Assembly (NCBI GenBank): GCA_045568635.1
Contig: JBJLAO010000003.1
Coordinates: forward strand, 558,001-622,000
DNA length: 64,000 nt
Direction: 5' to 3'
Source of the DNA: MedAcidi-G1 sp000817085
Lineage (GTDB): Bacteria; Actinomycetota; Acidimicrobiia; Acidimicrobiales; MedAcidi-G1
The notes under the pieces are model-generated. The model searched no databases and had not been told where the DNA came from. It was given only the letters and a program-made list of their open reading frames with translations. Positions 16,887 through 26,289 of this stretch are shown here, one piece after another (position 1 is the stretch's first letter; each line of letters opens with the position of its first letter). The position numbers were made by a program, and so were the translations under genes.

Positions 16887-17497
16887 GTTATCTAAAAGGT
16901 TTCTTAGTTACGTTTCGCCAAATATTTCAAAAACGTGTTACAACCCCTTACCCAGCAGAGAAGCGGGCAAAACCAGAAAGGCTTCATGGACGGCATGTGC
17001 TCGGCAGGTATGAAGACGGTATGGAGAAGTGCATAGGCTGTGAATTATGTGCCGGTGTTTGTCCAGCAAATTGTATTTACGTAAGAGGGGCAGACAATCC
17101 AACTGATAATCCAATATCACCAGGAGAACGTTACGGCTTTGTTTATGAGATTAATTACTTACGTTGCATTCATTGCGACCTTTGCGTTGAAGCTTGTCCA
17201 ACGGGAGCTATTACCGAAAGTAAGATGTTTGAATTTTCATTTACTAATCGGAATGATGCTATTTACACGCGAGAAGAACTTTTAGTTGATTCAGAATCTG
17301 GGAAACCTAAACAGTTGCCATGGGAAGATTGGCGTGAAGGAGAAGATCTTAATACTTCTGGGTGGTTAAGGGCGACCTCTCCAAATGGAGATGCTTCTTA
17401 TGAAGGTCAAATTGCTTGGTCAGGCGACTTGGGTTATGGAATTCGTGAAGCTGAGATAGGTCAAAGCGATACGAAAACTCCTGAAGAGGATCAATAA
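16883..17497 (+). CDS. nuoI: NADH-quinone oxidoreductase subunit I (operon 1)
   Basis: A 204-residue subunit with the two [4Fe-4S] clusters N6a and N6b. The ligands are C50, C53, C56 and C60 (CIGCELCAGVC) and C95, C98, C101 and C105 (CIHCDLCVEAC). It passes electrons from NuoG to NuoB. The C-terminal 60 residues extend beyond the core and are acidic. The start overlaps the nuoH stop (ATGA); the stop overlaps the nuoJ start (TAATG). Confidence 0.96.
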   Translation: MSYLKGFLVTFRQIFQKRVTTPYPAEKRAKPERLHGRHVLGRYEDGMEKCIGCELCAGVCPANCIYVRGADNPTDNPISPGERYGFVYEINYLRCIHCDLCVEACPTGAITESKMFEFSFTNRNDAIYTREELLVDSESGKPKQLPWEDWREGEDLNTSGWLRATSPNGDASYEGQIAWSGDLGYGIREAEIGQSDTKTPEEDQ

Positions 17498-18075
17498 TGG
17501 AAACGGTTGTCTTTTTAATTAGTGCAGCTGTTATTTTAAGCGGCGCATTAGGAGTCATATTTTCGAAGAATCCTGTTCATTCAGCTTTATTCATGGTTCA
17601 AACGTTATTTGGAGTGGCCGTCTTGTTTGTCCTACTAGAAGCTACGTTTCTCGCAGCAATACAAGTAATTGTTTACGCTGGGGCAATAGTGATACTTTTT
17701 GTTTTTGTAATCACTTTGTTAGGAGTTGACCGAGCAGAAGATCTAAAAGTCGAACCTATTTCCGGCCAAAGACCTCTAGCGGTTGTAATTGGAGCTTCGA
17801 TTTTTGGAATTATTTTGACGGTCTTGATACTTGCTGTCGGAGGTCCAACAGGAGAACAAGCAGCTAATAACCCTCTTGGTAATGCAACCGACAACACAAG
17901 AATCCTAGGAGAAGCACTGTTTTCTACACAAGTTTTTTCTGTGGAACTAACTGCTCTTCTTTTAACAGTAGCCGTTGTAGGGGCAGTTGTTCTCTCAACC
18001 CGTCCGACAAAACCTCTTATATCAAGCCTAGATGAAAAGCAAAATGAGACCGTAGAAGAAGAAGGTGGAGAATGA
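17497..18075 (+). CDS. nuoJ: NADH-quinone oxidoreductase subunit J (operon 1)
   Basis: A 192-residue membrane subunit with five predicted helices. The conserved helix-3 segment VIVYAGAIVILFVFVITLLG is present, including the region that carries a pi-bulge in known structures. NuoJ couples the quinone-site region to the proton channels. An acidic 15-residue tail precedes the stop, which overlaps nuoK (ATGA). Confidence 0.94.
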   Translation: METVVFLISAAVILSGALGVIFSKNPVHSALFMVQTLFGVAVLFVLLEATFLAAIQVIVYAGAIVILFVFVITLLGVDRAEDLKVEPISGQRPLAVVIGASIFGIILTVLILAVGGPTGEQAANNPLGNATDNTRILGEALFSTQVFSVELTALLLTVAVVGAVVLSTRPTKPLISSLDEKQNETVEEEGGE

Positions 18076-18377
18076 TTATCACAACCACCTGGTATTTGTT
18101 GTTGGCAGCAATTCTTTTTTCAATTGGCACCACGGGTCTTTTAGTCCGACGAAACCCGTTGATCATGTTTATGTGCATTGAATTGATGCTAAATGCGGTC
18201 AACATCACATTTGTCAGTATTGGTTCACATCTAAACGACCTAGGGGGTCAACTGGCTGTATTTTTCGTTTTAGTCGTAGCAGCAGCGGAAGTAGTTATCG
18301 GTTTGGCACTAGTAGTTGCAATTATGCGAAGACGCTCAAGGACCAATGCTGACGATTTGAAGATTCTGGGCGGATAA
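18072..18377 (+). CDS. nuoK: NADH-quinone oxidoreductase subunit K (operon 1)
   Basis: A 101-residue subunit with three transmembrane helices, typical in size. The membrane-embedded glutamates of the proton path appear in CIELMLNAVN and in VVAAAEVVIGLAL. It starts at ATG 18072, overlapping the nuoJ stop, and is followed one base later by nuoL. Confidence 0.95.
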   Translation: MIITTTWYLLLAAILFSIGTTGLLVRRNPLIMFMCIELMLNAVNITFVSIGSHLNDLGGQLAVFFVLVVAAAEVVIGLALVVAIMRRRSRTNADDLKILGG

Positions 18378-18378
18378 A

Positions 18379-20354
18379 ATGATAGATCTAGTTTGGCTTA
18401 TACCTGCTTTCCCTCTCTTGGGTTTTTTGACCCTCATTTGTTTAGGGAAATCAGTGAGAGAACCGGTCGCAGGATGGTTAGCAACGACTGCTATGGCAGG
18501 TTCTTTTCTATCAGTTTTGATCGTTTTCATTGGGATGCTTTTAGAAAAAAATGAAAATAGGCAAACAGTTTTTACTCTTTTTGATTGGATTCCAGCTGGA
18601 GATTTCAAAGTCGATATAGGTTTTTTAGCTGACCCTCTATCAATAACGATGTGCCTGTTTATTACAGGAGTGGGCACTTTAATCCATCTTTATTCAATTG
18701 GATACATGCATGGTGATCCAGATTTTAATCGTTTTTTCACATATCTAAACTTGTTCGCATTCTCAATGCTGATGCTCGTATTAGGTGATAATCTTCTGCT
18801 GACTTTTCTTGGCTGGGAAGGGGTTGGGGCTTGTTCCTATCTTCTGATTTCGTTTTGGTTCAGAGATCCATCAAACGCAACTGCCGGAAAGAAAGCATTT
18901 ATAACCAATAGGGTTGGCGACTGGGGTTTTATGGTCGCAATGTTTCTCATTTTCTTTAATTTTGGTTCCCTCCAATATCTAGAAATATTCGACATATTAG
19001 AGTCCAATCAAATAGCTAAAACCACTACTACGTTTATAGTTTTAATGCTTTTTGTCGGCGCTATGGGGAAATCGGCACAATTTCCTCTATATCTATGGCT
19101 GCCGGACGCAATGGCTGGTCCAACCCCGGTTTCAGCATTAATCCACGCAGCGACCATGGTTACTTCAGGTGTTTACCTATTGATTAGAGTCAATCCGATC
19201 ATGGTAGAAGCTTCCACATGGTCGACTGGATTAATTGCTTGGGTCGGAGTCGGAACAGCTTTATTTGCGGCCTCAATAGCTGTAGCTCAAACAGACATAA
19301 AAAAAGTTCTTGCATATTCGACTGTTAGCCAACTGGGGTACATGGTTTTAGCAGTTGGATGTGGCGCTTACACAGCGGCAATTTTTCATATGATCACGCA
19401 TGCTTTTTTTAAAGCACTACTTTTTCTTGGTGCAGGATCAGTAATCCACGGAATGAATGGCGAACAGGACCTTCGTCGCTATGGCGGCCTTCGTTCTTTG
19501 ATGCCAATCACAGCTGGAACTTTTATCATTGGCTGGTTAGCAATCGCCGGTGTTCCTCCATTTTCAGGGTTTTGGTCAAAGGATGAAATCCTTGCTTTTG
19601 CGTGGAATAAGAGTCCACTGCTTTGGATTGTCGGGGTAATAACTGCGCTATTGACAGCTTTTTATATGACCCGTCAAGTAATTCTTACATTTTTCGGTAA
19701 ACCCCGATATTTGAGCGGGATGCTGGTGATGCTGGTGATGCTGGTGATGCTGGTGATGCTGGTGATGCTGGTGATGCTGGTGATGCTGGTGATGCTGGTG
19801 ATGCTGGTGAGATTAAACCACATGAGTCACCTTGGACTATGACTTTACCTCTTGTGGCTTTGGCGGTTCTTTCAGTAGTTGGGGGTTTAATTCAATTACC
19901 ATTTTCATCTTCAACTAAACGCTTAGAGCATTGGTTGGAACCAGCAACGTTCCATAATGAGACGCATTTACATCTTTCGAGCTCTACTTTATGGGTACTG
20001 GCACTTTTAGCTTTAGTTTCTGTAGTCGCAGGAATTGGTATAGGACTTTCGACTTATCTTAAAGAAAAAATTGATAAACAAATCTTTGAAAAAACCATCT
20101 TGAATAATGCCTGGAATTTCGATGCCACAGTTTCAAGATTCATGGGTGGACCGGGATCTAAAGCATTCGCAGCAGTAGCGAAATTCGACAAACAAGTAAT
20201 AGATGGTGCTGTTGATGGGACAGGTCAAATTGTTAAAAAGACTGCTTCAATACTTCGACGTTCACAGAATGGTTTGGTTAGAACCTATGCACTAGGTATA
20301 GGAATTGGAGCTATTGGGTTACTAATTTGGTTCTTAACGAGGACAACAATATGA
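18379..20354 (+). CDS. nuoL: NADH-quinone oxidoreductase subunit L (operon 1), broken by a one-base frame change
   Basis: An antiporter-like proton-pumping subunit. The first frame (18379-19842) contains the core, including LPDAMAGPTPVSALIHAATM and HAFFKALLFLGAGS. It then enters a tandem repeat out of phase, reading (MLV)10, and ends at 19842. The correct frame resumes through the repeat as (DAG)10 and continues EIKPHESPWTMTLPL to 20354, supplying the last helices and lateral-helix region. The break lies between 19698 and 19718, where CCCC, TTT and GGG runs each could have lost one base; adding a T gives GKPRYFERDAG. A sequencing or assembly error is the simplest cause. Otherwise the gene is disrupted. 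Confidence 0.88.
19719..19808 (+). repeat. Ten tandem copies of a 9-bp unit inside nuoL1
   Basis: The unit GATGCTGGT is repeated ten times without a mismatch. In the correct nuoL frame it encodes (Asp-Ala-Gly)10, in the loop that follows FFGKPR and precedes PHESPW. This loop is often long and polar (His/Gly/Asp-rich) in NuoL homologues, so length changes in multiples of nine should be tolerated. The absence of mismatches points to recent slippage or gene conversion. Confidence 0.95.
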
Positions 20355-21949
20355 ATCTCATAATAGCGGCCTCCTCTTCAGCAACTTTTCCAGTTCTTCC
20401 TTCTTTGCTGATTGTGCCTACCGCCGGTGCCTTAGTTGTAGCTTTCTTACCACGCGCCAGAAAAGATTTAACAAAATTAGTTGCAGTAATATTTTCAACA
20501 ACTACATGTGCTTTATCACTTTGGTTACTTAGTGATTTTGAATACGAAAACCATTCAGATATGTTCCAATTCGTTTCTCGACAATCTTGGATTAGCGATT
20601 TTGGGATTTCTTGGTCATTTGGAGTAGATGGAATTTCACTATTCTTAATAGTTTTAACCGGTATTTTATTCCCAATTGCTTTCCTTGCAGTAGACCCTGA
20701 ACACAATGACCGCTCATATTTTGCTTGGATGCTTTTATTAGAAGCTGGGGTCATGGGAGTTTTCTGTTCACTAGATTTAATCCTGTTTTTCCTTTGTTTC
20801 GAAGTTGTTCTTGTTCCCATGTATTTCTTGATTAGTCGCTGGGGTCACGGCAATCGCTCTTATGCAGCAACAAAATTTTTCCTGTTTACTATGGCTGGTT
20901 CTGCACTAATGTTGGTTGGAATTATTACAGTTGCGTTTTTACATGCGGACAATGTTGGGGGCTCCGTCACCTTCGATCTAGTTGAGATTGCTGAATCACA
21001 AAGCATCGCTCAGGGAACAGCACGTTGGCTATTCTTAACTTTTGCGCTTGCCTTCGCTGTCAAGATTCCTATTTTCCCCTTACATACATGGTTACCAGAC
21101 GCCCACACCGAAGCTCCAACAGCAGGTTCAGTAATTCTCGCTGGTGTCCTCCTAAAGCTTGGAACTTACGGTTTAATAAGGTTCGGTTTGTATTTGTTCC
21201 CAGAAGCTTCTCACTTCTTTGCACCGGTTTTTCTGACCTTAGGAGTAGTCGGAATTATCTATGGCGCAGTAGTGGCGGCTATGCAGAAAGATCTTAAGAG
21301 GCTGGTTGCCTATTCATCAATCGCTCATCTTGGTTTCATTGTTTTGGGCACGTTCGCTTTAAACACTGAAGCTATTGTGGGCAGCGTCCTCCAGATGGTC
21401 AATCACGGCATTTCAACCGGTGCATTGTTTCTATTAGTCGGAATGATTTATGAACGCCGGCACACAAGGCAAATAGATGAGCTTGGGGGGTTGCAGCACT
21501 CCGCACCCCTTATGGCAGGTTTCTTTACTGTGGTAATGCTTTCTTCAATAGGACTTCCCGGTCTTAATGGTTTCGTAGGAGAGTTCCTAATTTTGTTAGG
21601 AACGTTTACGGCTCATAGGTGGTGGGCCGTTGTAGCTACATTAGGCGTTGTTTTGGCAGCTCTATATTTGCTTTGGGCTTATCAACGTGTTTTCCATGGT
21701 CCGGCAGAAAAAGAAAATGCAGAAATAACTGACCTTAAAACACGAGAAACTCTTGTTTTGCTTCCGTTGTTGGCTCTCATAGTTTTTTTAGGTGTTTATC
21801 CGAAACCAGTAATAAACAGAATGGAAAACTCTGTAAAAACTTTGGTAGTACATATTGAAAAACATGTTTCAGGTTTTGAAGAGCCCGTAAACCGGCACTC
21901 CTTGGGAGAAATTAAAATAGATACACAACAATTAGAAGAGGGACATTAA
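20351..21949 (+). CDS. nuoM: NADH-quinone oxidoreductase subunit M (operon 1)
   Basis: A 532-residue antiporter-like proton-pumping subunit with about 14 helices. Conserved pieces are FEVVLVPMYFLISRWG, with the functional glutamate of helix 5, and PLHTWLPDAHTEAPTAGSV. The start is ATG at 20351, overlapping the nuoL stop (ATGA at 20351-20354). This shows that the downstream nuoL frame is the real end of that gene. An upstream in-frame extension to 20327 is not needed. Confidence 0.95.
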   Translation: MNLIIAASSSATFPVLPSLLIVPTAGALVVAFLPRARKDLTKLVAVIFSTTTCALSLWLLSDFEYENHSDMFQFVSRQSWISDFGISWSFGVDGISLFLIVLTGILFPIAFLAVDPEHNDRSYFAWMLLLEAGVMGVFCSLDLILFFLCFEVVLVPMYFLISRWGHGNRSYAATKFFLFTMAGSALMLVGIITVAFLHADNVGGSVTFDLVEIAESQSIAQGTARWLFLTFALAFAVKIPIFPLHTWLPDAHTEAPTAGSVILAGVLLKLGTYGLIRFGLYLFPEASHFFAPVFLTLGVVGIIYGAVVAAMQKDLKRLVAYSSIAHLGFIVLGTFALNTEAIVGSVLQMVNHGISTGALFLLVGMIYERRHTRQIDELGGLQHSAPLMAGFFTVVMLSSIGLPGLNGFVGEFLILLGTFTAHRWWAVVATLGVVLAALYLLWAYQRVFHGPAEKENAEITDLKTRETLVLLPLLALIVFLGVYPKPVINRMENSVKTLVVHIEKHVSGFEEPVNRHSLGEIKIDTQQLEEGH

Positions 21950-21951
21950 TA

Positions 21952-23442
21952 ATGTTTTTTGCTTCTAATTCTATTCCTACTCCGGAAATTGTATGGTGGG
22001 CTTTGATACCGGTAATTGTTTTTTCAGTATCTGGAGTATTGCTACTAACAGTTTCTTCTTTATTAAAGAAAGAAGTCAGTTGGTTGGCACCTGGCGTAAG
22101 CTTAACAGCTGGAATTTTTGTCTTACTTTCATCAATCCCTATGTGGAACAGAATTCAAAATGATGGACCGATTTCATTTTTAAATAATTCTGTGGGAACA
22201 GATGGCTCTACTATTTTTCTAACTTCATTAATAGCTATCGCATTAATTTCAACCTCTATTCTTGCTCGTCCATACCTGAGTAGAGAAGGCATTCCTGATT
22301 TAGAATTTTATGTTCTTCTTTTACTATCAGCTGCAGGTGGCGTTGTTATGGCGGGTGCAAATGATCTAATTGTTTTATTCCTAGGAATAGAAATTCTTTC
22401 CATAGCCGTCTACGTTCTTGTCGCTCTCCATTTAAGAAAAATTGAATCCCAAGAAGCTGCGATTAAATATTTTTTATTGGGAGCGTTTTCTTCCGCTTTT
22501 TTACTTTATGGAATTGCCTTGGTTTATGGGGCAGTTGGGACTACGAATCTGATTGGAATCAGAAACTTTCTAACCACTTCACTTCTGATCGAAGATGGAA
22601 TGTTGATGATCGGGTTTGCTTTAATGCTGGTTGGTTTGGGTTTCAAAGTAGCTGTGTTTCCCTTTCACGCATGGACTCCAGATGCTTATCAAGGCGCCCC
22701 CACACCTGTTGTTATTTGGATGGCTGCCGGTGTTAAAGTAGCCGGATTTGCAGCAATATTGAGGGTTTTCCCTTTGACATTCGCATCTTATGTTGATGAT
22801 TGGCAAATCCCTTTAGCTGTGCTTTCGGGTTTAAGCGTCGTGTTTGGTTCTGTAGTTGCAGTAGTCCAAACGAATGTAAAAAGAATGCTCGCTTACTCTT
22901 CGATAGCTCACGCAGGGTTTATTCTTATTGGAGTTCAATCATCAAATATGGATGGAACAGCTGCCGTGCTGTTTTATTTGGGAGTCTATACATTCCTAGC
23001 TTCAGGAAGTTTTGCTATAGCAACAGTCGTAGGTGGCGAAGGTGATTCAAATCACGACCTAGACGCATACAAAGGATTAGCAAAACGTAAGCCCGCTTTG
23101 GCTGCCCTATTCACAATCCTATTATTAGGCCAAGCAGGAATTCCTTTTACAGGAGGTTTCATAGCAAAACTGGGTGTTATTTCATCGGCAGTCGACACTA
23201 AATATTATTTTCTTGCAGGAGTAGCGATGGTGTCAGCGGCTATTGCTGCTTACGTATATCTTCGAATACTTATGGCAATGTATTCCGAAAATAATGAAGG
23301 AAAAATTGAAGATATACATGTTTCAAAAGGAGTCTGGGTCGTCGCCGCTCTGTCTTCTATTGTGGTTATAGCCACGGGTTTTATTCCTGGGCCGTTCGTA
23401 GAAATAACCAGAGACGCAGTTCCAATTTTGGTAGGCGGTTAG
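21952..23442 (+). CDS. nuoN: NADH-quinone oxidoreductase subunit N (operon 1)
   Basis: A 496-residue antiporter-like subunit, the last gene of operon 1. Recognisable segments are GIEILSIAVYVLVAL, with the helix-5 glutamate, PFHAWTPDAYQGAPTPV, and VQTNVKRMLAYSSIAHAG. NuoN is the proton channel nearest the peripheral arm. ATG lies two bases after the nuoM stop. Confidence 0.95.
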   Translation: MFFASNSIPTPEIVWWALIPVIVFSVSGVLLLTVSSLLKKEVSWLAPGVSLTAGIFVLLSSIPMWNRIQNDGPISFLNNSVGTDGSTIFLTSLIAIALISTSILARPYLSREGIPDLEFYVLLLLSAAGGVVMAGANDLIVLFLGIEILSIAVYVLVALHLRKIESQEAAIKYFLLGAFSSAFLLYGIALVYGAVGTTNLIGIRNFLTTSLLIEDGMLMIGFALMLVGLGFKVAVFPFHAWTPDAYQGAPTPVVIWMAAGVKVAGFAAILRVFPLTFASYVDDWQIPLAVLSGLSVVFGSVVAVVQTNVKRMLAYSSIAHAGFILIGVQSSNMDGTAAVLFYLGVYTFLASGSFAIATVVGGEGDSNHDLDAYKGLAKRKPALAALFTILLLGQAGIPFTGGFIAKLGVISSAVDTKYYFLAGVAMVSAAIAAYVYLRILMAMYSENNEGKIEDIHVSKGVWVVAALSSIVVIATGFIPGPFVEITRDAVPILVGG

Positions 23443-23566
23443 GTGATAGTGAAATACTTCATTCAGGCCTTCCAAACGCCTGCGAAAGCCATAAATTACG
23501 GTAACCTTCGACAGGTACGCAGCTTTGGCTTTGCTTATTTATCAAAGGGAAACCGGTCTTAAAACG
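23443..23566 (+). promoter_or_regulatory. Spacer between complex I operons
   Basis: This 124-base gap is the only sizeable break between the two nuo operons and probably holds a terminator, a promoter or both. A small hairpin CAGGC-N9-GCCTG occupies 23464-23482, and AAAGCC (23485-23490) can pair with GGCTTT (23527-23532). No run of T follows either, so neither is a clear intrinsic terminator. No confident -10/-35 pair is visible. Confidence 0.3.
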
Positions 23567-23932
23567 ATGTCTGAATTTCTTCGCAACTGGCTTACAGTTT
23601 TAATCTTTGGAGGTGTAGGGATTCTTCTTGTATCCGTTTTTTTAGGGTTAGGAAGTTTGCTTAGGCCCAGTCGAGATACACCTCAAAAAAGAATTAATTA
23701 TGAGTCAGGTGTTGATCCGCAAGGTGACATGTGGAGCCAAGCTAATATTAGATATTACGTTTTCGCTTTGATGTTTGTTCTATTTGATGTTGAGGCCGTA
23801 TTTATTTTTCCATGGGCTGCGCGTCTTGAGGTATACGGTCTTTTTGGTTTAGTCGAAATGTTTATCTTTATCTTTATCTTGGCTTTGGGGCTTCTCTATG
23901 CCTGGAGAAAGCGATTACTACGATGGGTTTAG
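23567..23932 (+). CDS. nuoA: Complex I subunit A, second copy (operon 2)
   Basis: A 121-residue NuoA from ATG at 23567. An open frame continues upstream to a TTG at 23525, but MSEFLRNWL matches the usual N-terminus. Conserved NYESGVDP and IRYYVFALMFVLFDVEAVFI are present. Note YESG where operon 1 has YECG, so the loop cysteine of the active/deactive switch region in other NuoA proteins is absent here. The gene is shorter than copy 1, lacking its C-terminal tail. It overlaps nuoB2 by ten bases. Confidence 0.92.
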   Translation: MSEFLRNWLTVLIFGGVGILLVSVFLGLGSLLRPSRDTPQKRINYESGVDPQGDMWSQANIRYYVFALMFVLFDVEAVFIFPWAARLEVYGLFGLVEMFIFIFILALGLLYAWRKRLLRWV

Positions 23933-24423
23933 TAGAAAATGGCAAATTGCCAGGTCCTTTGACCAAACTATTGAATATAAGTCGAAAATATTCCCTTTGG
24001 GTATATCAATGGGGACTTGCATGTTGTGCAATAGAAATGGGTGCTGCCTTTGCTTCTCCGCGATATGACGTTATGAGATTAGGTGTTATTCCTTTTCCTG
24101 CAAGTCCGCGTCAAGCTGATTTAGTTGTTATATCTGGGACAGTTACAGACAAGATGGCTCCAGCTGTAAGGCGACTTTATGAACAAATGCCTGAGCCAAA
24201 ATATGTGATTTCTATGGGGTCTTGCGCAAATTGTGGGGGGCCTTATTGGGATAGTTATTCGGTCACTAAAGGTGTTGATCAGATAATACCTGTGGATGTC
24301 TATGTTCCCGGCTGTCCGCCTCGACCGGAAGCATTATTAGAAGGAATTGTTTTACTGCAAGAACGAATAGCTTCAGAAGATATGACTGATCGATGGAATC
24401 GAGATCCAATTGTCGTCACCTGA
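23923..24423 (+). CDS. nuoB: Complex I subunit B, second copy (operon 2)
   Basis: A 166-residue NuoB with all N2 cluster ligands: C34-C35 in LACCAIEMG, C101 in MGSCANCGG, and C131 in VPGCPPRP. The MGSCANCGG form, with a second cysteine (C104), is common in complexes that lack the NADH module. It shares the core fold of copy 1 but lacks the N- and C-terminal extensions, so the two are old paralogues rather than a recent duplication. The start ATG is inside the end of nuoA2. Confidence 0.95.
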   Translation: MGLVENGKLPGPLTKLLNISRKYSLWVYQWGLACCAIEMGAAFASPRYDVMRLGVIPFPASPRQADLVVISGTVTDKMAPAVRRLYEQMPEPKYVISMGSCANCGGPYWDSYSVTKGVDQIIPVDVYVPGCPPRPEALLEGIVLLQERIASEDMTDRWNRDPIVVT

Positions 24424-25117
24424 TACTAATGCAGAAGAAATTGTTGAAGAGTCAATAGAGCCTCAAGAAGAACTCGTTACTGATGAGAAGCGTGAAGCCT
24501 TTATCGGTAGCATCACGCAAGATTTGGGCAGTGGTTTTGTTGATTCTCACATAGACCCCGAGACCGATGTATGGGTAAGAGTAACTCAAGAAGCTTGGTT
24601 AGAAACTGCAAAGATTCTTTTTGAGAAACATGGGATGAATTTCTTTAGTTTCCTCTCTGCAATTGATTGGAAGCCCTCACCATTTGGTCGAGAGATGGAT
24701 TCGGCTATAGATGATCTTGACGATGAAGTGATTGTTGAAACTGAAATGGAATGGGGTATAGCAGGTGGGGAAAAGCGTTTTCAACTACTTGCTCGCGTTC
24801 ATAACCCTTCCACACATATGGGTGTCAATCTAAAGGCTGACTTAGAAGGTGATTTCCCAGAAGTTGATACGTGGACTCCCGTGTATCCAGGCGCTAACTG
24901 GCACGAACGAGAAGTAAAGGAAATGTTTGGAATTTCGTTTAAAAACCATCCGAATATGGTGAATCTTTACTTACCGACTGAATTTGAAGGCCATCCACTT
25001 CGGAAGGACTTTCCTTTACTTTCCAGAAGAGCTAAACCCTGGCCTGGAATTGTTGACGTAGAGCTCATGCCTGGAGAGGGTGATGACGAGGCTGAAGAAT
25101 TAGGAGAAGAAACCTGA
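24410..25117 (+). CDS. nuoC: Complex I subunit C, second copy (operon 2)
   Basis: A 235-residue 30-kDa-family subunit. The core signature YPGANWHEREVKEMFGISF and the following HPLRKDFPL are clear. A 45-residue acidic N-terminal extension and an acidic insertion near residues 100-115 make it much longer than copy 1. The start is TTG at 24410, 14 bases inside nuoB2; no later start retains the conserved N-terminal region. The acidic C-terminal tail ends in a TGATG junction with nuoD2. Confidence 0.9.
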   Translation: MSSPDTNAEEIVEESIEPQEELVTDEKREAFIGSITQDLGSGFVDSHIDPETDVWVRVTQEAWLETAKILFEKHGMNFFSFLSAIDWKPSPFGREMDSAIDDLDDEVIVETEMEWGIAGGEKRFQLLARVHNPSTHMGVNLKADLEGDFPEVDTWTPVYPGANWHEREVKEMFGISFKNHPNMVNLYLPTEFEGHPLRKDFPLLSRRAKPWPGIVDVELMPGEGDDEAEELGEET

Positions 25118-26289
25118 TGAGTAATGAAGCTTCAGCCCAGCAGCTTTCTTATATAGAAAATCAAGCAAGTGATGCAAGAGTCAATATTGAACTTGAAACA
25201 GAAGGTATGACCCTAAATTTAGGGCCCCAGCATCCAGCTACGCATGGGACTTTAAGAATCATTGTTCGTTTAGACGGTGAACAAGTTGTGTCCGCCGAAC
25301 CTGTGATGGGTTACATGCATCGTGGGTATGAGAAACTTACAGAGGTTAGAACCTATCCGCAGGTAACAACTCTGGTAAACAGAATTGATTGGTTGGGGAG
25401 TTTTGCCAATGAGGTTCCGTTCATCCTTGCAGCCGAAAGGCTTATGGAGGTAGAAGCTCCCGCAAGGGCGCAATGGATAAGAACTGCTTTATTCGAACTG
25501 TCTCGAATAGCAAATGTTGTTTTGTTCCTAGGCGATATGGCAGTTCAGTTAGGTGCAACAACCCCCGTTTTTTATGCATTTCGGGATAGGGAGTTTGTTT
25601 TAAATCAAATTGAATCAGTTACTGGTGGGCGATTTCATCCAAATTTTGATCGTATAGGTGGAATAAAAGACGATCTACCAAAGGGTTGGATACAGGAAAC
25701 TAAAGATGTGCTTGTCCGTATTAATTCTTTTTGCGAAGAGATGGAAGATCTTGTAGTTGGGAATGAAATTTTTCAAACCAGAACTAGAGGAATTGGAATA
25801 ATCCCGGCTGATACAGGTCTTGCTTACGGACTTTCTGGAGCTAACATTCGATCGAGTGGAGTTGATTGGGATTTGAGGAGAGATGGTGGAGTAGGTCTTA
25901 TTCACGATCAGCTCGATTGGAAAGTTTGGACGCATCCAGATGGAGATTCATTTGCGCGATATTGGGTACGTCTGCAGGAAGTCAGAGAGTCTTGTAAAAT
26001 GGTGGGTCAAATTCTTGACGGAATACCCTCAGGACCAATAATGGCTAAAGTCCCAAGAATCATAAAAGTGCCTCCTGGCGAAGCATATGTAGAAACAGAG
26101 AATCCTCTTGGAATAATGGGTTATTACGTTATTTCCAAGGGTGATTTGGTTCCTTACAGAGTGAAAATACGCTCAGCTTCGTTTAATAATGTCTCAATTA
26201 CACCATGGGTTTTGAAAGGTGTTTACGTCCCCGATGTCATTTCTATTTTGGCGAGTTTGTATTTCATATTAGGAGATATTGACCGATGA
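25117..26289 (+). CDS. nuoD: Complex I subunit D, second copy (operon 2)
   Basis: A 390-residue quinone-site subunit with GPQHPATHGTLR at 36-47 and, at 66-73, YMHRGYEK. R69 (codon 25321-25323) corresponds by alignment to Arg85 of mature NDUFS2, which NDUFAF7 dimethylates in mitochondria; copy 1 has threonine there. An Asp-rich segment near residue 260 (SGVDWDLRRDGG) resembles copy 1. It pairs with NuoB2 and NuoC2. The start overlaps the nuoC2 stop, the end overlaps nuoH2 (ATGA). Confidence 0.95.
   Translation: MSNEASAQQLSYIENQASDARVNIELETEGMTLNLGPQHPATHGTLRIIVRLDGEQVVSAEPVMGYMHRGYEKLTEVRTYPQVTTLVNRIDWLGSFANEVPFILAAERLMEVEAPARAQWIRTALFELSRIANVVLFLGDMAVQLGATTPVFYAFRDREFVLNQIESVTGGRFHPNFDRIGGIKDDLPKGWIQETKDVLVRINSFCEEMEDLVVGNEIFQTRTRGIGIIPADTGLAYGLSGANIRSSGVDWDLRRDGGVGLIHDQLDWKVWTHPDGDSFARYWVRLQEVRESCKMVGQILDGIPSGPIMAKVPRIIKVPPGEAYVETENPLGIMGYYVISKGDLVPYRVKIRSASFNNVSITPWVLKGVYVPDVISILASLYFILGDIDR

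Noticed and set aside
19713..19842. (Met-Leu-Val)10 end of the first nuoL1 frame as a real hydrophobic tail
   Set aside because: The other frame through the repeat joins sequence homologous to NuoL (PHESPWTMTLPL) and ends in the usual overlap with nuoM, so the MLV reading is an out-of-frame artefact.
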